Source of the DNA: Duganella sp. BJB476
GTDB taxonomy: Bacteria > Pseudomonadota > Gammaproteobacteria > Burkholderiales > Burkholderiaceae_D
Assembly: GCF_003416895.1 (NCBI RefSeq)
Contig: NZ_QVIO01000001.1
Location: 248,001-312,000 of the forward strand
DNA length: 64,000 nucleotides
Reading direction: 5' to 3'
The notes under the pieces were generated by a model, which made no database searches, was not told the DNA's origin, and was given only the letters and a program-made list of their open reading frames with translations. The translations under genes were made by a program, and so were the position numbers. Shown one piece after another: positions 18,473 to 26,884 of the stretch; position 1 is the first letter of the stretch, and each line of letters starts with the position of its first letter.

Positions 18473-19585
18473 ATGAAGACACAGCATCAACGCTCGCAAG
18501 CCATCGATGTGCTGCGCGGCCTGACGGTCGCGCTGATGATCATGGTGAACATGCCGGGCACGCCGGCCACCACCTATGCACCTTTCCTGCACGCCGAATG
18601 GCACGGCCTGACGTTGACCGACCTGGTGTTCCCGACCTTTATGTTCGTGGTCGGCACGGCGCTCAGCTTCACGCTGGAGAAGTACGAGGGCATGGGCGAG
18701 GCGGCGGTGCTGAAGAAGATCTTCACCCGCACCGCGCTGATCTTCCTGTGTGGCTTCCTGATGTACTGGTATCCCTTCTTCAGCACCGAGAGCGGTTCGC
18801 TGGCGATGCTGCCGCTGTCCGGCACCCGCATCTTCGGCGTGCTGCAACGGATCGCGCTGGGCTACTGCGCCGGCTCGCTGATCCTGCATTACTGGAAGGA
18901 GAAGGGCGCCATCGTGTTCGCGGTGCTGGCCTTGCTGGGCTACTGGGCCGTCATGTACTGGTTAGGCGACTACACGCTGGCCGGTAACGCGCAGCGCAAG
19001 CTGGATCTGCTGGTGCTGGGCGAAGCGCATATGTACCACGGCGAGGGCATCGCCTTCGATCCGGAAGGGATATTGAGCACGCTGCCGTCCATCGTCAACG
19101 TGCTGGCCGGTTACTTCGCAGGGCGCCTGGTGCGCCGCCTGGGCGCCGGCTACGAAACCATCGCCAAGCTGACCATGTCCGCCGCTGTACTGGCGGTACT
19201 GGCGCTGTGCTGGAGCAGTGTATTCCCGCTCAATAAAAAGCTGTGGACCAGTTCCTACACGCTGATGACCATCGCCATCGACCTGTTCACGCTGTCGCTG
19301 CTGCTGTACGTGATCGACATGTTGGGCAAGCGTGGCTGGACTTACTTCTTCGAAGTCTTCGGCCGCAACACGCTGTTCATCTACCTGTTCAGCGAAGTGG
19401 TGGCGTCCACCTTCTTCCTGTTCAAGATCGGCGACCTGAATATTTTCGACTGGATTTACCTGAACCTGTTCCAGCCGTGGGCCGGCGCCCGCAATGGAAC
19501 GCTGCTGTGGGCTGTGGTGTACATGCTGGGCTGCTGGTTGGTTGGCTACGTGCTGGATCGGAAAAAAATCTACATCAAACTCTGA
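18473..19585 (+). CDS. NagX-like membrane protein (DUF5009/HGSNAT-type acyltransferase)
   Basis: 370 residues from ATG 18473; an upstream in-frame ATG at 18383 would add a non-conserved hydrophilic stretch and is rejected. It has about ten membrane segments and the family opening QAIDVLRGLTVALMIMVNMPG with an invariant-looking TDLVFPTFMFVVG. The family is related to heparan-alpha-glucosaminide N-acetyltransferase and is encoded as nagX in GlcNAc/chitin regulons of other proteobacteria; the exact reaction there is unsettled. It starts a likely two-gene unit with the GH18 lipoprotein 15 bases downstream, preceded by the direct-repeat motif. Confidence 0.83.
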   Translation: MKTQHQRSQAIDVLRGLTVALMIMVNMPGTPATTYAPFLHAEWHGLTLTDLVFPTFMFVVGTALSFTLEKYEGMGEAAVLKKIFTRTALIFLCGFLMYWYPFFSTESGSLAMLPLSGTRIFGVLQRIALGYCAGSLILHYWKEKGAIVFAVLALLGYWAVMYWLGDYTLAGNAQRKLDLLVLGEAHMYHGEGIAFDPEGILSTLPSIVNVLAGYFAGRLVRRLGAGYETIAKLTMSAAVLAVLALCWSSVFPLNKKLWTSSYTLMTIAIDLFTLSLLLYVIDMLGKRGWTYFFEVFGRNTLFIYLFSEVVASTFFLFKIGDLNIFDWIYLNLFQPWAGARNGTLLWAVVYMLGCWLVGYVLDRKKIYIKL

Positions 19586-19600
19586 CTGGAGAACTACGTA

Positions 19601-20764
19601 ATGAAAAAATTATTGATATCGGTTTGCATCGCGGCGGCGCTGGCCGGGTGCGGCGGCTCGGAACCAGCCGCGCAGCAATCGCCACGCGCCATGGCGCGCA
19701 TGGGCAACCTGGCGGCTGCGCGTGCCGCGACGTCGGCGGAGACGCCGGCCGATGCCGGCAGCGAGCGCGTAGTGCAGGGCGGCGCGCCAGCGAGCAAGGC
19801 GCTGGCCAACGGCAAGATGGTGCTGGCCTACTATTCGGGCTACACCAACAACTACAGTTCGCTGACCAAGTACTACGCCAACGTCAACGCGGTGGCCATC
19901 GATTTCTGGAGCATCACCAGCGCCGGCGCCGTGGTCGGCAACGGCGATCCGACGCCGACCAGCGCCATCGCCTTCCTCAAGTCCAAGGGCATCGCCATCT
20001 ACGGCTGCATCTCCAACGTTTCGGATACCTCGCCCGATGGCTGGGATCCGGCGGTGTCGCACGCGGTCACCGGCGCCAGGCGCGCGGCCTCGGTGGCCAA
20101 CCTGGTCAGCTTCGCCAAGACCAACGGCTTCGCCGGCATCAACATCGATTTCGAAGCGGTGGACCAGGCCGACCGCAAGAACCTGAGCGACTTCGCCGCC
20201 GCGCTGGCGACGGCCCTGCATGCGCAGGGCATGAAGCTGATCATGACGGTGCCTGCCTTCTCCTTCACCGACGAAAACGACATTCACAACCTGGCCTTCG
20301 ACCTGCAAGCGCTGGGCCAGGCGGCCGACTACGTCCAGGTGATGACCTATGACGAAACCATCCCGTCGTGGGCGTCGGGGCCGGTGGCCGGTTCCGACTG
20401 GATGGAGAACGCGCTCGACTACGCCACCAGCAAGGCGCCGGCGGCCAAGGTGTTGAACGGCATCCCGGCCTACGGCTATGACTGGATCTCGGAAGGTGAC
20501 GGCAGCCAGCTGTACTGGCGCAACGTGCCTGCGCTGCTGACCAAGTACGGCGTCACGCCCAAGTACGACAACAACGTCAACGCCATCAGCTTCAACTACA
20601 CCGCCGGCGGCAAAAAGCACACGGTGTGGAACGAGAACGCCAAGAGCGTGACCCTGAAGACCTCCCTGGTCAGCGCCTACGGCCTGGCCGGCACCTCGAT
20701 CTACGCCTTCGGCATGGAAGACGCCAGCTTCTGGGCCGCCGTCAACGCCGGCTTGAACCAGTAA
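19601..20764 (+). CDS. GH18 family lipoprotein (YaaH-type glycosidase)
   Basis: 387 residues. Signal peptide with lipobox LAGC places acylated Cys near residue 17, so it is probably outer-membrane anchored. The GH18 active-site strand is AGINIDFEAV, keeping Asp183 and catalytic Glu185 while two upstream aspartates of the chitinase consensus are Ala and Asn; this form and the YVQVMTYDE and GIPAYGYDW segments resemble the YaaH branch, whose members cleave GlcNAc linkages in peptidoglycan or related glycans. A classical chitinase or an endo-beta-N-acetylglucosaminidase is possible. GGAG precedes the start. It is co-directional with the nagX-like gene and likely co-transcribed. Confidence 0.82.
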   Translation: MKKLLISVCIAAALAGCGGSEPAAQQSPRAMARMGNLAAARAATSAETPADAGSERVVQGGAPASKALANGKMVLAYYSGYTNNYSSLTKYYANVNAVAIDFWSITSAGAVVGNGDPTPTSAIAFLKSKGIAIYGCISNVSDTSPDGWDPAVSHAVTGARRAASVANLVSFAKTNGFAGINIDFEAVDQADRKNLSDFAAALATALHAQGMKLIMTVPAFSFTDENDIHNLAFDLQALGQAADYVQVMTYDETIPSWASGPVAGSDWMENALDYATSKAPAAKVLNGIPAYGYDWISEGDGSQLYWRNVPALLTKYGVTPKYDNNVNAISFNYTAGGKKHTVWNENAKSVTLKTSLVSAYGLAGTSIYAFGMEDASFWAAVNAGLNQ

Positions 20765-20772
20765 TCCCCCTC

Positions 20773-20796
20773 GCGCAGCGGCGTCCGCCGCTGCGC
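20773..20796 (+). terminator. Strong hairpin after the GH18 gene
   Basis: A 10-bp perfect stem GCGCAGCGGC / GCCGCTGCGC with a GTCC tetraloop begins 9 bases after the stop. There is no clean T-run, so termination efficiency is uncertain. Confidence 0.55.
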
Positions 20797-20924
20797 ATCT
20801 CTGCCTTATTCCCGGTTTTCTGTCGCCCAGTCCCCCATTTGTGCAGTTCGTCGCAATCCGCATGATCGTTTAGCAAGTGATGGCTATAGTGATCACATAC
20901 CGAAACGCATTCAAGGAGAGCAAA

Positions 20925-21125
20925 ATGAACATCGCCAAAAACATGGAAGCCATCTTCGTCGTCGCCGCCGTACTGCTGGGCGCCTCTGCCTACGCCAGCG
21001 CCGCCGCCCAGGCAACCGTCGCCCTGCAACCGGCGATCCAGGTCGCCGCCGCTAAGGCTCCGATGCAAGTTGTAGTAATCAAGGCCAAGCGCCTGACCGC
21101 AGTGGAAAAAGCCAGCCTGTCGTAA
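20925..21125 (+). CDS. Small exported protein of unknown function
   Basis: 66 residues from ATG 20925, chosen over 20877 because AAGGAGAG lies 6 bases before it. It opens with MNIAKNMEAIFVVAAVLLG, a single hydrophobic segment ending in an Ala-rich cleavage-like region, and leaves a mature part of about 40 residues with a basic tail (VVVIKAKRLTAVEKASLS). There is no Cys and no recognisable domain. Flanked by a GH18 gene and a DUF2807 gene, it appears to be its own unit. I do not recognise a function; a periplasmic or envelope peptide is the safest description. Confidence 0.65.
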   Translation: MNIAKNMEAIFVVAAVLLGASAYASAAAQATVALQPAIQVAAAKAPMQVVVIKAKRLTAVEKASLS

Positions 21126-21224
21126 TTTGACAATTGGTCGTACTGCAAAGATTGCTAGAAAGCTTAGTGCACTGCTACATTAGCCGTTCGCAGCACCTAA
21201 GAACAACACCAGAGGAACCCCACA

Positions 21225-21992
21225 ATGAACAAGCTTTTCCAATTTGGCCTGCTGTTAGCCGCTTTCTGTGCGCTGTTTGGCCGCGCCCAAGCTGCCGACG
21301 AGGCTACCGAGAAGCGCGTGATCCCGCTCGACGCCCGTGTGGTGCGCGTCAAGCTCGATGGCGTACTCGACCTCAAGCTGCGCCAGGGCGCCACGCCTTC
21401 GTTGACGTTGTATGCGGACAAGCGCACCATGGAAAAGGTGACGGCGTCGGCCACCGGCGACACATTGCACCTGGAGACCGAGGGCCGCGGCTTGAAGATC
21501 GGCCGCTCCTCCACCCGCGCCGAGCTGGTGCTGCCGATGTTGCGGGAAGTGGTGTCGGAGGGTGTGGGCTCGACCGAGATCAGCGGCTTCAGCGGCGATG
21601 AACTGGAATTGACGATGGATGGCGCCGGCACGATGAAAGTGGTCTGTGACTACAAGGTCCTGAAGGCCAACCTGGGCGGCGTCGGCAGCATGCATCTGTG
21701 GGTCAGCGAAAACGAGAGCGTGGAACTGGATTTGCGCGGCGCCGGCTACATCACCCTCGGCGGCCACAGCAAGCTGTTGAAGGCGACCTTGGGCGGATTG
21801 GGCGGGTTGAATGCGCAGCAGTTCCAGGCCGACTCGGTCAACGTCGAGCTCAGCGGCCTGGGCAACGCCACCGTCAACGCCAAGACCAATGCGACATTGA
21901 ACTTGAGCGGCCTTGGATCGGTCACTGTCTATGGCAAGCCCCTGAACCGCAACGTGAGCGTTGACGGCCTGGGCAAGGTAAGTTGGAAGTAA
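21225..21992 (+). CDS. DUF2807 (head GIN domain) exported protein
   Basis: 255 residues with a signal peptide ending near GRAQA. The rest reads as a right-handed beta-helix-like series of short strands with G-N/G-S turns (VSEGVGSTEISGFSGDELE, DGAGTMKVVC, GLGSVTVYG), the pattern of the DUF2807/GIN family of putative cell-surface or periplasmic proteins. Biochemical role is unknown in the family; suggestions of adhesin or auto-transporter character are only annotation tradition. GAGGAACCCC precedes the start. It ends 20 bases before the Sel1-repeat gene, so the two may be co-transcribed. Confidence 0.72.
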   Translation: MNKLFQFGLLLAAFCALFGRAQAADEATEKRVIPLDARVVRVKLDGVLDLKLRQGATPSLTLYADKRTMEKVTASATGDTLHLETEGRGLKIGRSSTRAELVLPMLREVVSEGVGSTEISGFSGDELELTMDGAGTMKVVCDYKVLKANLGGVGSMHLWVSENESVELDLRGAGYITLGGHSKLLKATLGGLGGLNAQQFQADSVNVELSGLGNATVNAKTNATLNLSGLGSVTVYGKPLNRNVSVDGLGKVSWK

Positions 21993-22012
21993 AACATACA
22001 CACCTACGCGAC

Positions 22013-22621
22013 ATGAAAAAATTCATACTAGCGATCGGTCTCGCACTAGGCCTGCAACAGGCTGCGATGGCCGGATTCGCCGAAGGCGCTACCGCCTACA
22101 ACAACAAGAACTACGCGGCGGCCTTGAAAGAGATCTCGCCGCTGGCCAAGGCCGGCAACCCGGACGCCCAGCACCTGCTGGGCTTGATGTATTACATGGG
22201 TCGCGGCGTCACACAGGATTACAAGCAGGCGCTGGAGTGGCATCGCAAGGCCGCGCTGCAAGGCAAGGCCGACGCGCAGTATGTGGTCGGCGCCATGTAC
22301 TACACCGGCAACGCGGTGATCCAGGACCACAAGCAGGCGGTCACCTGGTTCCGCAAGGCGGCCGAGCAGGGTCATCCGGACGCGCAGCAGGCGCTGGGGC
22401 TGATGTACCGCTATCACATGGCCGGCATGCCGCAGGATAACGTGATCGCCTACATGCTGTGGAACCTGGCGGCGGCCAATGGCTCGATGAACGCGGCCGA
22501 GCAGCGTTCGGCCGTGGTCAAGAGCATGACGCCGGAGCAGATCGAGGAAGGGCAGGCGCTGTCGGCATCGTGGAAACCGAATACGCCGCTGCCCAAGCAA
22601 TCGCGCACCGGCGGCGGCTAA
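22013..22621 (+). CDS. Sel1-like repeat exported protein
   Basis: 202 residues from ATG 22013, which opens a signal peptide (MKKFILAIGLALGLQQAAMA); the open frame back to 21983 overlaps the previous gene and lacks a ribosome site. Three to four Sel1-type helical repeats follow, each with an AQ-LG-MYY/W-G pattern (PDAQHLLGLMYYMGRGVTQD, ADAQYVVGAMYYTGNAVIQD, PDAQQALGLMYRYHMAGMPQ). Such proteins act as scaffolds or as binding partners in the envelope. The C-terminus is Pro/Lys rich. No partner is evident from the neighbours. Confidence 0.8.
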   Translation: MKKFILAIGLALGLQQAAMAGFAEGATAYNNKNYAAALKEISPLAKAGNPDAQHLLGLMYYMGRGVTQDYKQALEWHRKAALQGKADAQYVVGAMYYTGNAVIQDHKQAVTWFRKAAEQGHPDAQQALGLMYRYHMAGMPQDNVIAYMLWNLAAANGSMNAAEQRSAVVKSMTPEQIEEGQALSASWKPNTPLPKQSRTGGG

Positions 22622-22667
22622 TCGGCGGCTGTCGTACAATCGCCCTTTCATCATGAGAGGGCGAGCC

Positions 22668-23648
22668 ATGCGCGCGATTGAAATCACCCATCCCGGCCCT
22701 GCCGACGTCCTGAAACTGTGCGAGCGGCCGATGCCGGTCGTCAAAGGAGGCGAGGTGCTGATCAAGGTCCACGCGGCCGGCGTCAACCGTCCCGACGTGT
22801 TCCAGCGCATGGGCAACTATGCGCCGCCTGCCGGCGCTTCCGACCTGCCGGGCCTGGAAGTGGCCGGCGAGATCGTCGACGGCGATCTCGACTACACCAC
22901 CTTCGATATCGGCGACAAAGTCTGCGCACTGGTGCAGGGCGGCGGCTATGCCGAATACGTGGTGGCGCCGCTGGAGCAGGTGTTGCCCATCCCCAAGGGC
23001 TGGAGCATGCTGGAAGCGGCCACCATTCCCGAAAACTATTTCACCGTCTGGAGCAATGTATTCGACCGCGCCCATCTGGGCGCCGGCGAGACCTTGCTGG
23101 TGCAGGGCGGCAGCTCGGGCATCGGCGTGACGGCGATCCAGCTGGCCAGCGCGCTGGGCCACCGCGTGTTCGCCACCGCCGGCAGCGACGACAAGGTGGC
23201 CGCCTGCATGCAGTTGGGCGCCGAGCGCGGCATCAACTACAAGACCGAGGATTTCGCCGTCATCGTCAAATCGCTGACCAATGACCGCGGCGCCGACGTC
23301 ATCCTCGACATGGTGGGCGGCGACTACCTGCCGCGCGAAATCTCCTGCCTGGCCGACGACGGCCGCATCGCGCTGATCGCCACGCTGGGCGGCGGCAAGG
23401 CCACGGTGGACCTGGGGCAGGTGCTGCGCCGCCGGCTGACCATCACCGGCTCGACGCTGCGGCCGCGCTCGGCCGCCTTCAAGGGCGCGATCGCCAAGCA
23501 GCTGCTGGACAAGGTATGGCCGCTGATGGCGGCCAAAAAGCTCAAGCCGGTGATCTACGAAGTGTTCCCGTTGGAGCAGGCCGCCGCCGCGCATGCGCTG
23601 ATGGAGACCAGCAATCATGTCGGTAAGATCATGTTGCAGGTGATTTAA
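22668..23648 (+). CDS. NAD(P)H:quinone oxidoreductase, zeta-crystallin/PIG3 type
   Basis: 326 residues from ATG 22668 (GAGAGGG 6-7 bases upstream; the ATG at 22653 lies before this site). It is a medium-chain dehydrogenase of the zinc-free quinone-oxidoreductase branch: GroES-like N-terminal domain with AAGVNRPDVFQRMG, Rossmann motif LVQGGSSGIGVTAIQLA binding NADPH, and YEVFPLEQAAAAHALMETS near the end. It would reduce quinones or enones by one- or two-electron transfer in the cytosol. It lies on the same strand as tpiA but a hairpin and a separate tpiA promoter stand between them. Confidence 0.87.
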   Translation: MRAIEITHPGPADVLKLCERPMPVVKGGEVLIKVHAAGVNRPDVFQRMGNYAPPAGASDLPGLEVAGEIVDGDLDYTTFDIGDKVCALVQGGGYAEYVVAPLEQVLPIPKGWSMLEAATIPENYFTVWSNVFDRAHLGAGETLLVQGGSSGIGVTAIQLASALGHRVFATAGSDDKVAACMQLGAERGINYKTEDFAVIVKSLTNDRGADVILDMVGGDYLPREISCLADDGRIALIATLGGGKATVDLGQVLRRRLTITGSTLRPRSAAFKGAIAKQLLDKVWPLMAAKKLKPVIYEVFPLEQAAAAHALMETSNHVGKIMLQVI

Positions 23649-23676
23649 ACGAAAAATCGTAGCATTTTCACCATTC

Positions 23677-23697
23677 GCGGGCTCGGCCGGAGCCCGC
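23677..23697 (+). terminator. Hairpin between the quinone oxidoreductase gene and tpiA
   Basis: 8-bp stem GCGGGCTC / GAGCCCGC with a 5-base loop, followed by TGGTTT. The T-run is short, so it is a moderate terminator candidate. Confidence 0.5.
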
Positions 23698-23701
23698 TGG
23701 T

Positions 23702-23730
23702 TTGACCGGGCTACCAGCCTAGCTTAAAAT
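23702..23730 (+). promoter_or_regulatory. Sigma-70 promoter of tpiA
   Basis: TTGACC at 23702-23707, a 17-base spacer and TAAAAT at 23725-23730 give a near-consensus promoter. Predicted transcription start is about 23737, some 20 bases before the tpiA start codon. Confidence 0.75.
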
Positions 23731-23756
23731 AGCGGGTTATTGAATTTTAGGCTACT

Positions 23757-24503
23757 ATGCGTCGCAAACTCGTCATCGGCAACTGGAAAATGAACGGCAA
23801 CCACGCCGGCAATACGGCTCTGTTGTCCGGGATATTGGCCGGCCTGAACGACTTTGGCGCCGATTGCGCCGTGTGCGTGCCGGCCCCCTACCTGGCTCAG
23901 TGCCAGGCTGAACTGCAAGACAGCCCGCTCGCCTGGGGCGGTCAGGATGTATCGGTCCACGCCAGCGGCGCCTACACGGGTGAAGTCTCGGCCGGCATGC
24001 TGGTCGATTTCGGTTCCCGTTATGTGTTGTGCGGCCACTCCGAGCGCCGCGCCTACCACAAGGAAAGCAGCGAACTGGTGGCGCAGAAGACCGTCGCGGC
24101 GCTGGCTGCCGGCCTGACGCCGGTGGTGTGCGTGGGCGAAACGCTGGAGCAGCGCGAAGCAGGGGAGACCGAAGCGGTCATCTGCGGACAGTTGCAGGCG
24201 GTGCTGGATGCGATCGGCGCCGACGACCTGGCAAAGATTGTTGTGGCTTACGAGCCGGTCTGGGCGATCGGCACCGGCAAGACCGCGACGCCGCAAATCG
24301 CCCAGGATGCGCATGCCTTCCTGCGCGCGCGCATGGCGCAAAAGAATGCGCCGGTCGCGGCCGGTGTGCAGATCCTGTACGGCGGCAGCATGAAGCCGGA
24401 CAATGCAAAAGAATTGATGGCCCAGCCGGACATCGACGGCGGCCTGATAGGCGGCGCCGCATTAAAGGCGGTGGATTTCCTCGGGATTATCCAAGCCGTG
24501 TAG
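23757..24503 (+). CDS. tpiA: Triose-phosphate isomerase
   Basis: 248 residues, normal family length. It interconverts dihydroxyacetone phosphate and glyceraldehyde 3-phosphate in glycolysis and gluconeogenesis, in the cytosol as a dimer. Visible landmarks are GNWKMNG near the start (substrate-binding Asn and Lys), the catalytic His in CGHSERR, the catalytic Glu and flexible loop in [14 protein letters not shown], and the phosphate-binding YGGSMKPDN and [11 protein letters not shown] short leader and strong promoter precede it. secG follows 60 bases later, the usual betaproteobacterial tpiA-secG pair. Confidence 0.97.
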   Translation: MRRKLVIGNWKMNGNHAGNTALLSGILAGLNDFGADCAVCVPAPYLAQCQAELQDSPLAWGGQDVSVHASGAYTGEVSAGMLVDFGSRYVLCGHSERRAYHKESSELVAQKTVAALAAGLTPVVCVGETLEQREAGETEAVICGQLQAVLDAIGADDLAKIVVAYEPVWAIGTGKTATPQIAQDAHAFLRARMAQKNAPVAAGVQILYGGSMKPDNAKELMAQPDIDGGLIGGAALKAVDFLGIIQAV

Positions 24504-24563
24504 TGCATAAAATCAGCTGTAGAAACAAAACGATACAAATCTCTTATTTTTGAATGGAATAAC

Positions 24564-24971
24564 ATGAACTCCTTGTTCAATCTGGTTATCGTAGTGCAGG
24601 TCATTTCCGCAATTAGCATTATTGGCCTGGTATTGCTGCAGCATGGTAAAGGCGCCGATATGGGCGCGGCCTTCGGTTCGGGCGCTTCGGGCAGCCTGTT
24701 CGGCGCGACCGGTTCGTCGAACTTCATGTCCAAGTCGACCGGCGTTGCCGCCGCGATCTTCTTCAGCGCCACGCTGGCCCTGTCCTACATCTCGACCCAG
24801 CACGGCAGCGGCGCTGTCAGCGGTGGTGTGATGGACAAGGCCCTGCCAGCGGCGCCAGCTCCGGCACCAGCGACCGGCGCGGCAGCGATCCCTACCGCAC
24901 CAGCGGCAGCGCCTGCAGCAGCACCAGCCGCTCCGGCAGCGACGGGTCCTGCAGCATCGATCCCAAAGTAA
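24564..24971 (+). CDS. secG: Preprotein translocase subunit SecG
   Basis: 135 residues. Two membrane helices flank the conserved cytosolic loop LLQHGKGADMGAAFGSGASG-SLFG, with SSNFMSKSTGVAA before the second helix. SecG assists SecYE in SecA-driven protein export across the inner membrane. The last ~45 residues are a low-complexity Ala/Pro tail (many PA, APA and AAP units), longer than in E. coli SecG (110 residues) but often seen in this group. It lies between tpiA and tRNA-Leu, the common arrangement. Confidence 0.94.
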   Translation: MNSLFNLVIVVQVISAISIIGLVLLQHGKGADMGAAFGSGASGSLFGATGSSNFMSKSTGVAAAIFFSATLALSYISTQHGSGAVSGGVMDKALPAAPAPAPATGAAAIPTAPAAAPAAAPAAPAATGPAASIPK

Positions 24972-25135
24972 TATAATAATGAACTAGTTGTGAAGTTCAG
25001 CAGGTCCCTTAGCAACTTTTTAAGTTGTTTGCTCATTGTTTTGGCAGTACATTAGCGTTGCAAGCTAGAAAAACAATTCAGAGTGAAAAGAAGCAAAGAT
25101 TTATCGTTTTTCTTCTTGTTTTGGCGCAATACGGA

Positions 25136-25164
25136 TTAACAACCGCGTGAAAACACAGTAGAAT
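25136..25164 (+). promoter_or_regulatory. Promoter of tRNA-Leu
   Basis: TTAACA (25136-25141), a 17-base spacer and TAGAAT (25159-25164) place the start about 25171, just before the mature tRNA 5' end at 25176. Confidence 0.72.
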
Positions 25165-25175
25165 AGCGGCCTTAC

Positions 25176-25260
25176 GCCGACGTGGTGAAATTGGTAGACA
25201 CGCTATCTTGAGGGGGTAGTGGCGCAAGCTGTACGAGTTCGAGTCTCGTCGTCGGCACCA
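25176..25260 (+). tRNA. tRNA-Leu (anticodon GAG)
   Basis: 85 bases including an encoded CCA end. The acceptor arm GCCGACG (25176-25182) pairs with CGTCGGC (25250-25256) before discriminator A and CCA. The anticodon stem CTATC/GGTAG encloses the loop TTGAGGG, giving anticodon GAG, which reads CUC/CUU. A long variable arm (GGCGCAAGCTGT region) marks it as class II leucine tRNA, and GAGTTCGAGTCTC is the T arm. Confidence 0.97.
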
Positions 25261-25270
25261 GAAATATAAG

Positions 25271-25312
25271 GCCAGCAAGGGAGCACCGAAGTGTACCTGA
25301 GCTGGCTTTTTT
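25271..25312 (+). terminator. Terminator after tRNA-Leu
   Basis: GCCAGC (25271-25276) can pair with GCTGGC (25301-25306), followed at once by six T's (25307-25312). The loop is long (24 bases) and contains a GAGCACCG repeat unit. Confidence 0.65.
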
Positions 25313-25399
25313 ACGAGGATGTGTCGTTCGATCCTGGTCTAAGCAGTTTTACGATTGGGACGAACGTTAAGAGCACCGCAGAGCACCGCAGTGTGTCCT
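25281..25399 (+). repeat. Short direct repeats, GAGCACCG units before nuoA
   Basis: GAGCACCGAAGTGTACCT at 25281 is repeated almost exactly 100 bases on as GAGCACCGCAGTGTGTCCT at 25381, and a third GAGCACCGCA abuts it at 25371-25380. Apart from these and the tRNA elements I see nothing else of note between secG and nuoA. Confidence 0.6.
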
Positions 25400-25432
25400 T
25401 TTAACCGACCGTTCAATATAAGCTCATCAATC

Positions 25433-25792
25433 GTGAACCTCGAAAATTATCTCCCCGTCCTGTTGTTCATCCTCGTCGGTCTCGGCGTAGGCATCGCTCC
25501 CCAAGTTCTGGGCCACATCCTTGGGCCTAACAAGCCAGATGCGGCCAAGCTCTCCCCGTATGAATGCGGCTTCGAAGCGTTCGAAGACGCGCGCATGAAA
25601 TTCGACGTGCGTTACTACCTCGTCGCAATCCTCTTTATTTTGTTCGATCTGGAAACGGCATTCTTCTTCCCGTGGGGCGTATCCATGCGCGAACTGGGCT
25701 GGAACGGATTCCTGGTGATGATGAGCTTCATCGCTGAATTCGTCGTCGGTTTTTGGTATATCTGGAAGAAAGGTGCCCTTGATTGGGAATAA
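25433..25792 (+). CDS. nuoA: NADH-quinone oxidoreductase subunit A
   Basis: 119 residues from GTG 25433 ([18 protein letters not shown]), the normal NuoA length; the longer frame from 25355 runs through repeats. Three membrane helices with the conserved loop [20 protein letters not shown] before helix 2 (the Cys-containing loop near the quinone site) and [20 protein letters not shown]. First gene of the complex I operon; nuoB follows 3 bases later. No clear ribosome site or consensus promoter is visible directly upstream. Confidence 0.95.
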   Translation: MNLENYLPVLLFILVGLGVGIAPQVLGHILGPNKPDAAKLSPYECGFEAFEDARMKFDVRYYLVAILFILFDLETAFFFPWGVSMRELGWNGFLVMMSFIAEFVVGFWYIWKKGALDWE

Positions 25793-25795
25793 GCC

Positions 25796-26272
25796 ATGGC
25801 TATTGAAGGCGTATTAAACGAAGGTTTCATCACCACCTCGGCCGACAAGCTGATCAACTGGGCGCGCACGGGTTCGATGTTCCCGATGACGTTCGGTCTG
25901 GCATGCTGTGCGGTTGAAATGATGCACGTGGGCGCAGCCCGTTACGACATGGACCGCTTTGGCGTCGTGTTCCGTCCATCGCCACGTCAGTCCGACGTGA
26001 TGATCGTGGCCGGCACGCTGTGCAACAAGATGGCTCCCGCGCTGCGCAAGGTCTACGACCAGATGCCGGAACCGCGCTGGGTCATCTCGATGGGCTCTTG
26101 CGCCAACGGCGGCGGCTACTATCACTACTCCTACTCCGTGGTGCGCGGTTGCGACCGCATCGTGCCTGTGGACGTCTATGTGCCGGGCTGTCCGCCGACG
26201 GCTGAGGCTCTGCTGTACGGCATCATGCAGCTGCAAAACAAGATCAAGCGCACCAACACGATCGCACGCTAA
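25796..26272 (+). CDS. nuoB: NADH-quinone oxidoreductase subunit B
   Basis: 158 residues. Carries terminal iron-sulfur cluster N2: tandem cysteines in [11 protein letters not shown], one in [18 protein letters not shown] and one in [12 protein letters not shown]. It sits at the base of the peripheral arm beside NuoD and hands electrons to ubiquinone. Length matches the alpha/betaproteobacterial and mitochondrial (PSST) form, shorter than E. coli NuoB. Three bases after nuoA and 17 before nuoC. Confidence 0.97.
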   Translation: MAIEGVLNEGFITTSADKLINWARTGSMFPMTFGLACCAVEMMHVGAARYDMDRFGVVFRPSPRQSDVMIVAGTLCNKMAPALRKVYDQMPEPRWVISMGSCANGGGYYHYSYSVVRGCDRIVPVDVYVPGCPPTAEALLYGIMQLQNKIKRTNTIAR

Positions 26273-26289
26273 CGGGGTCGCTTCAGAAT

Positions 26290-26880
26290 ATGACTACACA
26301 TTTAGAACAACTGCAAACCGCCCTCGGCACTGCCTTGGGCGATCGCGTTTCCACTACCGTGGCGTTGGGCGAAATCACGCTGGTCGTGAAAGCCGCCGAC
26401 TACTACGGCGTGATGCAAACGCTGCGCGACGACAAGTCGCTGGGCTTCGATCAGATGATCGACCTGGCCGGTGTCGACTACCTGAACTACGGTGAAGGCG
26501 CCTGGGACGGCCTGCGATTCGCAGTGGTCGTCCATCTGCTGTCGGTGAAGCACAACTGGCGCGTGCGCGTGCGCGCATTCTGCGCCGACGACGAGATGCC
26601 GCTGCTGCCGTCGCTGATTCCGCTGTGGCGCGCCGTCAACTGGTACGAGCGCGAAGCGTTCGACATGTTCGGCATCCTGTTCGAAGGTCACAACGACCTG
26701 CGCCGCATCCTGACCGACTACGGTTTCATCGGCCATCCGTTCCGCAAGGACTTCCCGGTGTCGGGCTATGTCGAAATGCGTTACGACCCCGAGCAGAAGC
26801 GCGTGATCTACCAGCCGGTCACCATCGAGCCGCGTGAAAACGTGCCTCGCGTGATCCGCGAAGAAAACTACGGGAAGTAA
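26290..26880 (+). CDS. nuoC: NADH-quinone oxidoreductase subunit C
   Basis: 196 residues, a free-standing 30-kDa subunit (not fused to NuoD as in E. coli). The family signature [36 protein letters not shown] is intact, as is the tail with [22 protein letters not shown] structural subunit of the peripheral arm contacting NuoD. Four bases separate it from nuoD. Confidence 0.96.
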   Translation: MTTHLEQLQTALGTALGDRVSTTVALGEITLVVKAADYYGVMQTLRDDKSLGFDQMIDLAGVDYLNYGEGAWDGLRFAVVVHLLSVKHNWRVRVRAFCADDEMPLLPSLIPLWRAVNWYEREAFDMFGILFEGHNDLRRILTDYGFIGHPFRKDFPVSGYVEMRYDPEQKRVIYQPVTIEPRENVPRVIREENYGK

Positions 26881-26884
26881 GAAC

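Noticed and set aside
24840..24965. Possible tandem DNA repeat at the end of secG
   Set aside because: The Ala/Pro tail is coded by varied GCN and CCN codons without a repeating DNA unit, so it is low-complexity protein rather than a DNA repeat array.
25355..25432. N-terminal extension of NuoA to an upstream ATG-like start at 25355
   Set aside because: It would translate the short direct repeats and has no similarity to NuoA; GTG 25433 gives the normal 119-residue protein.
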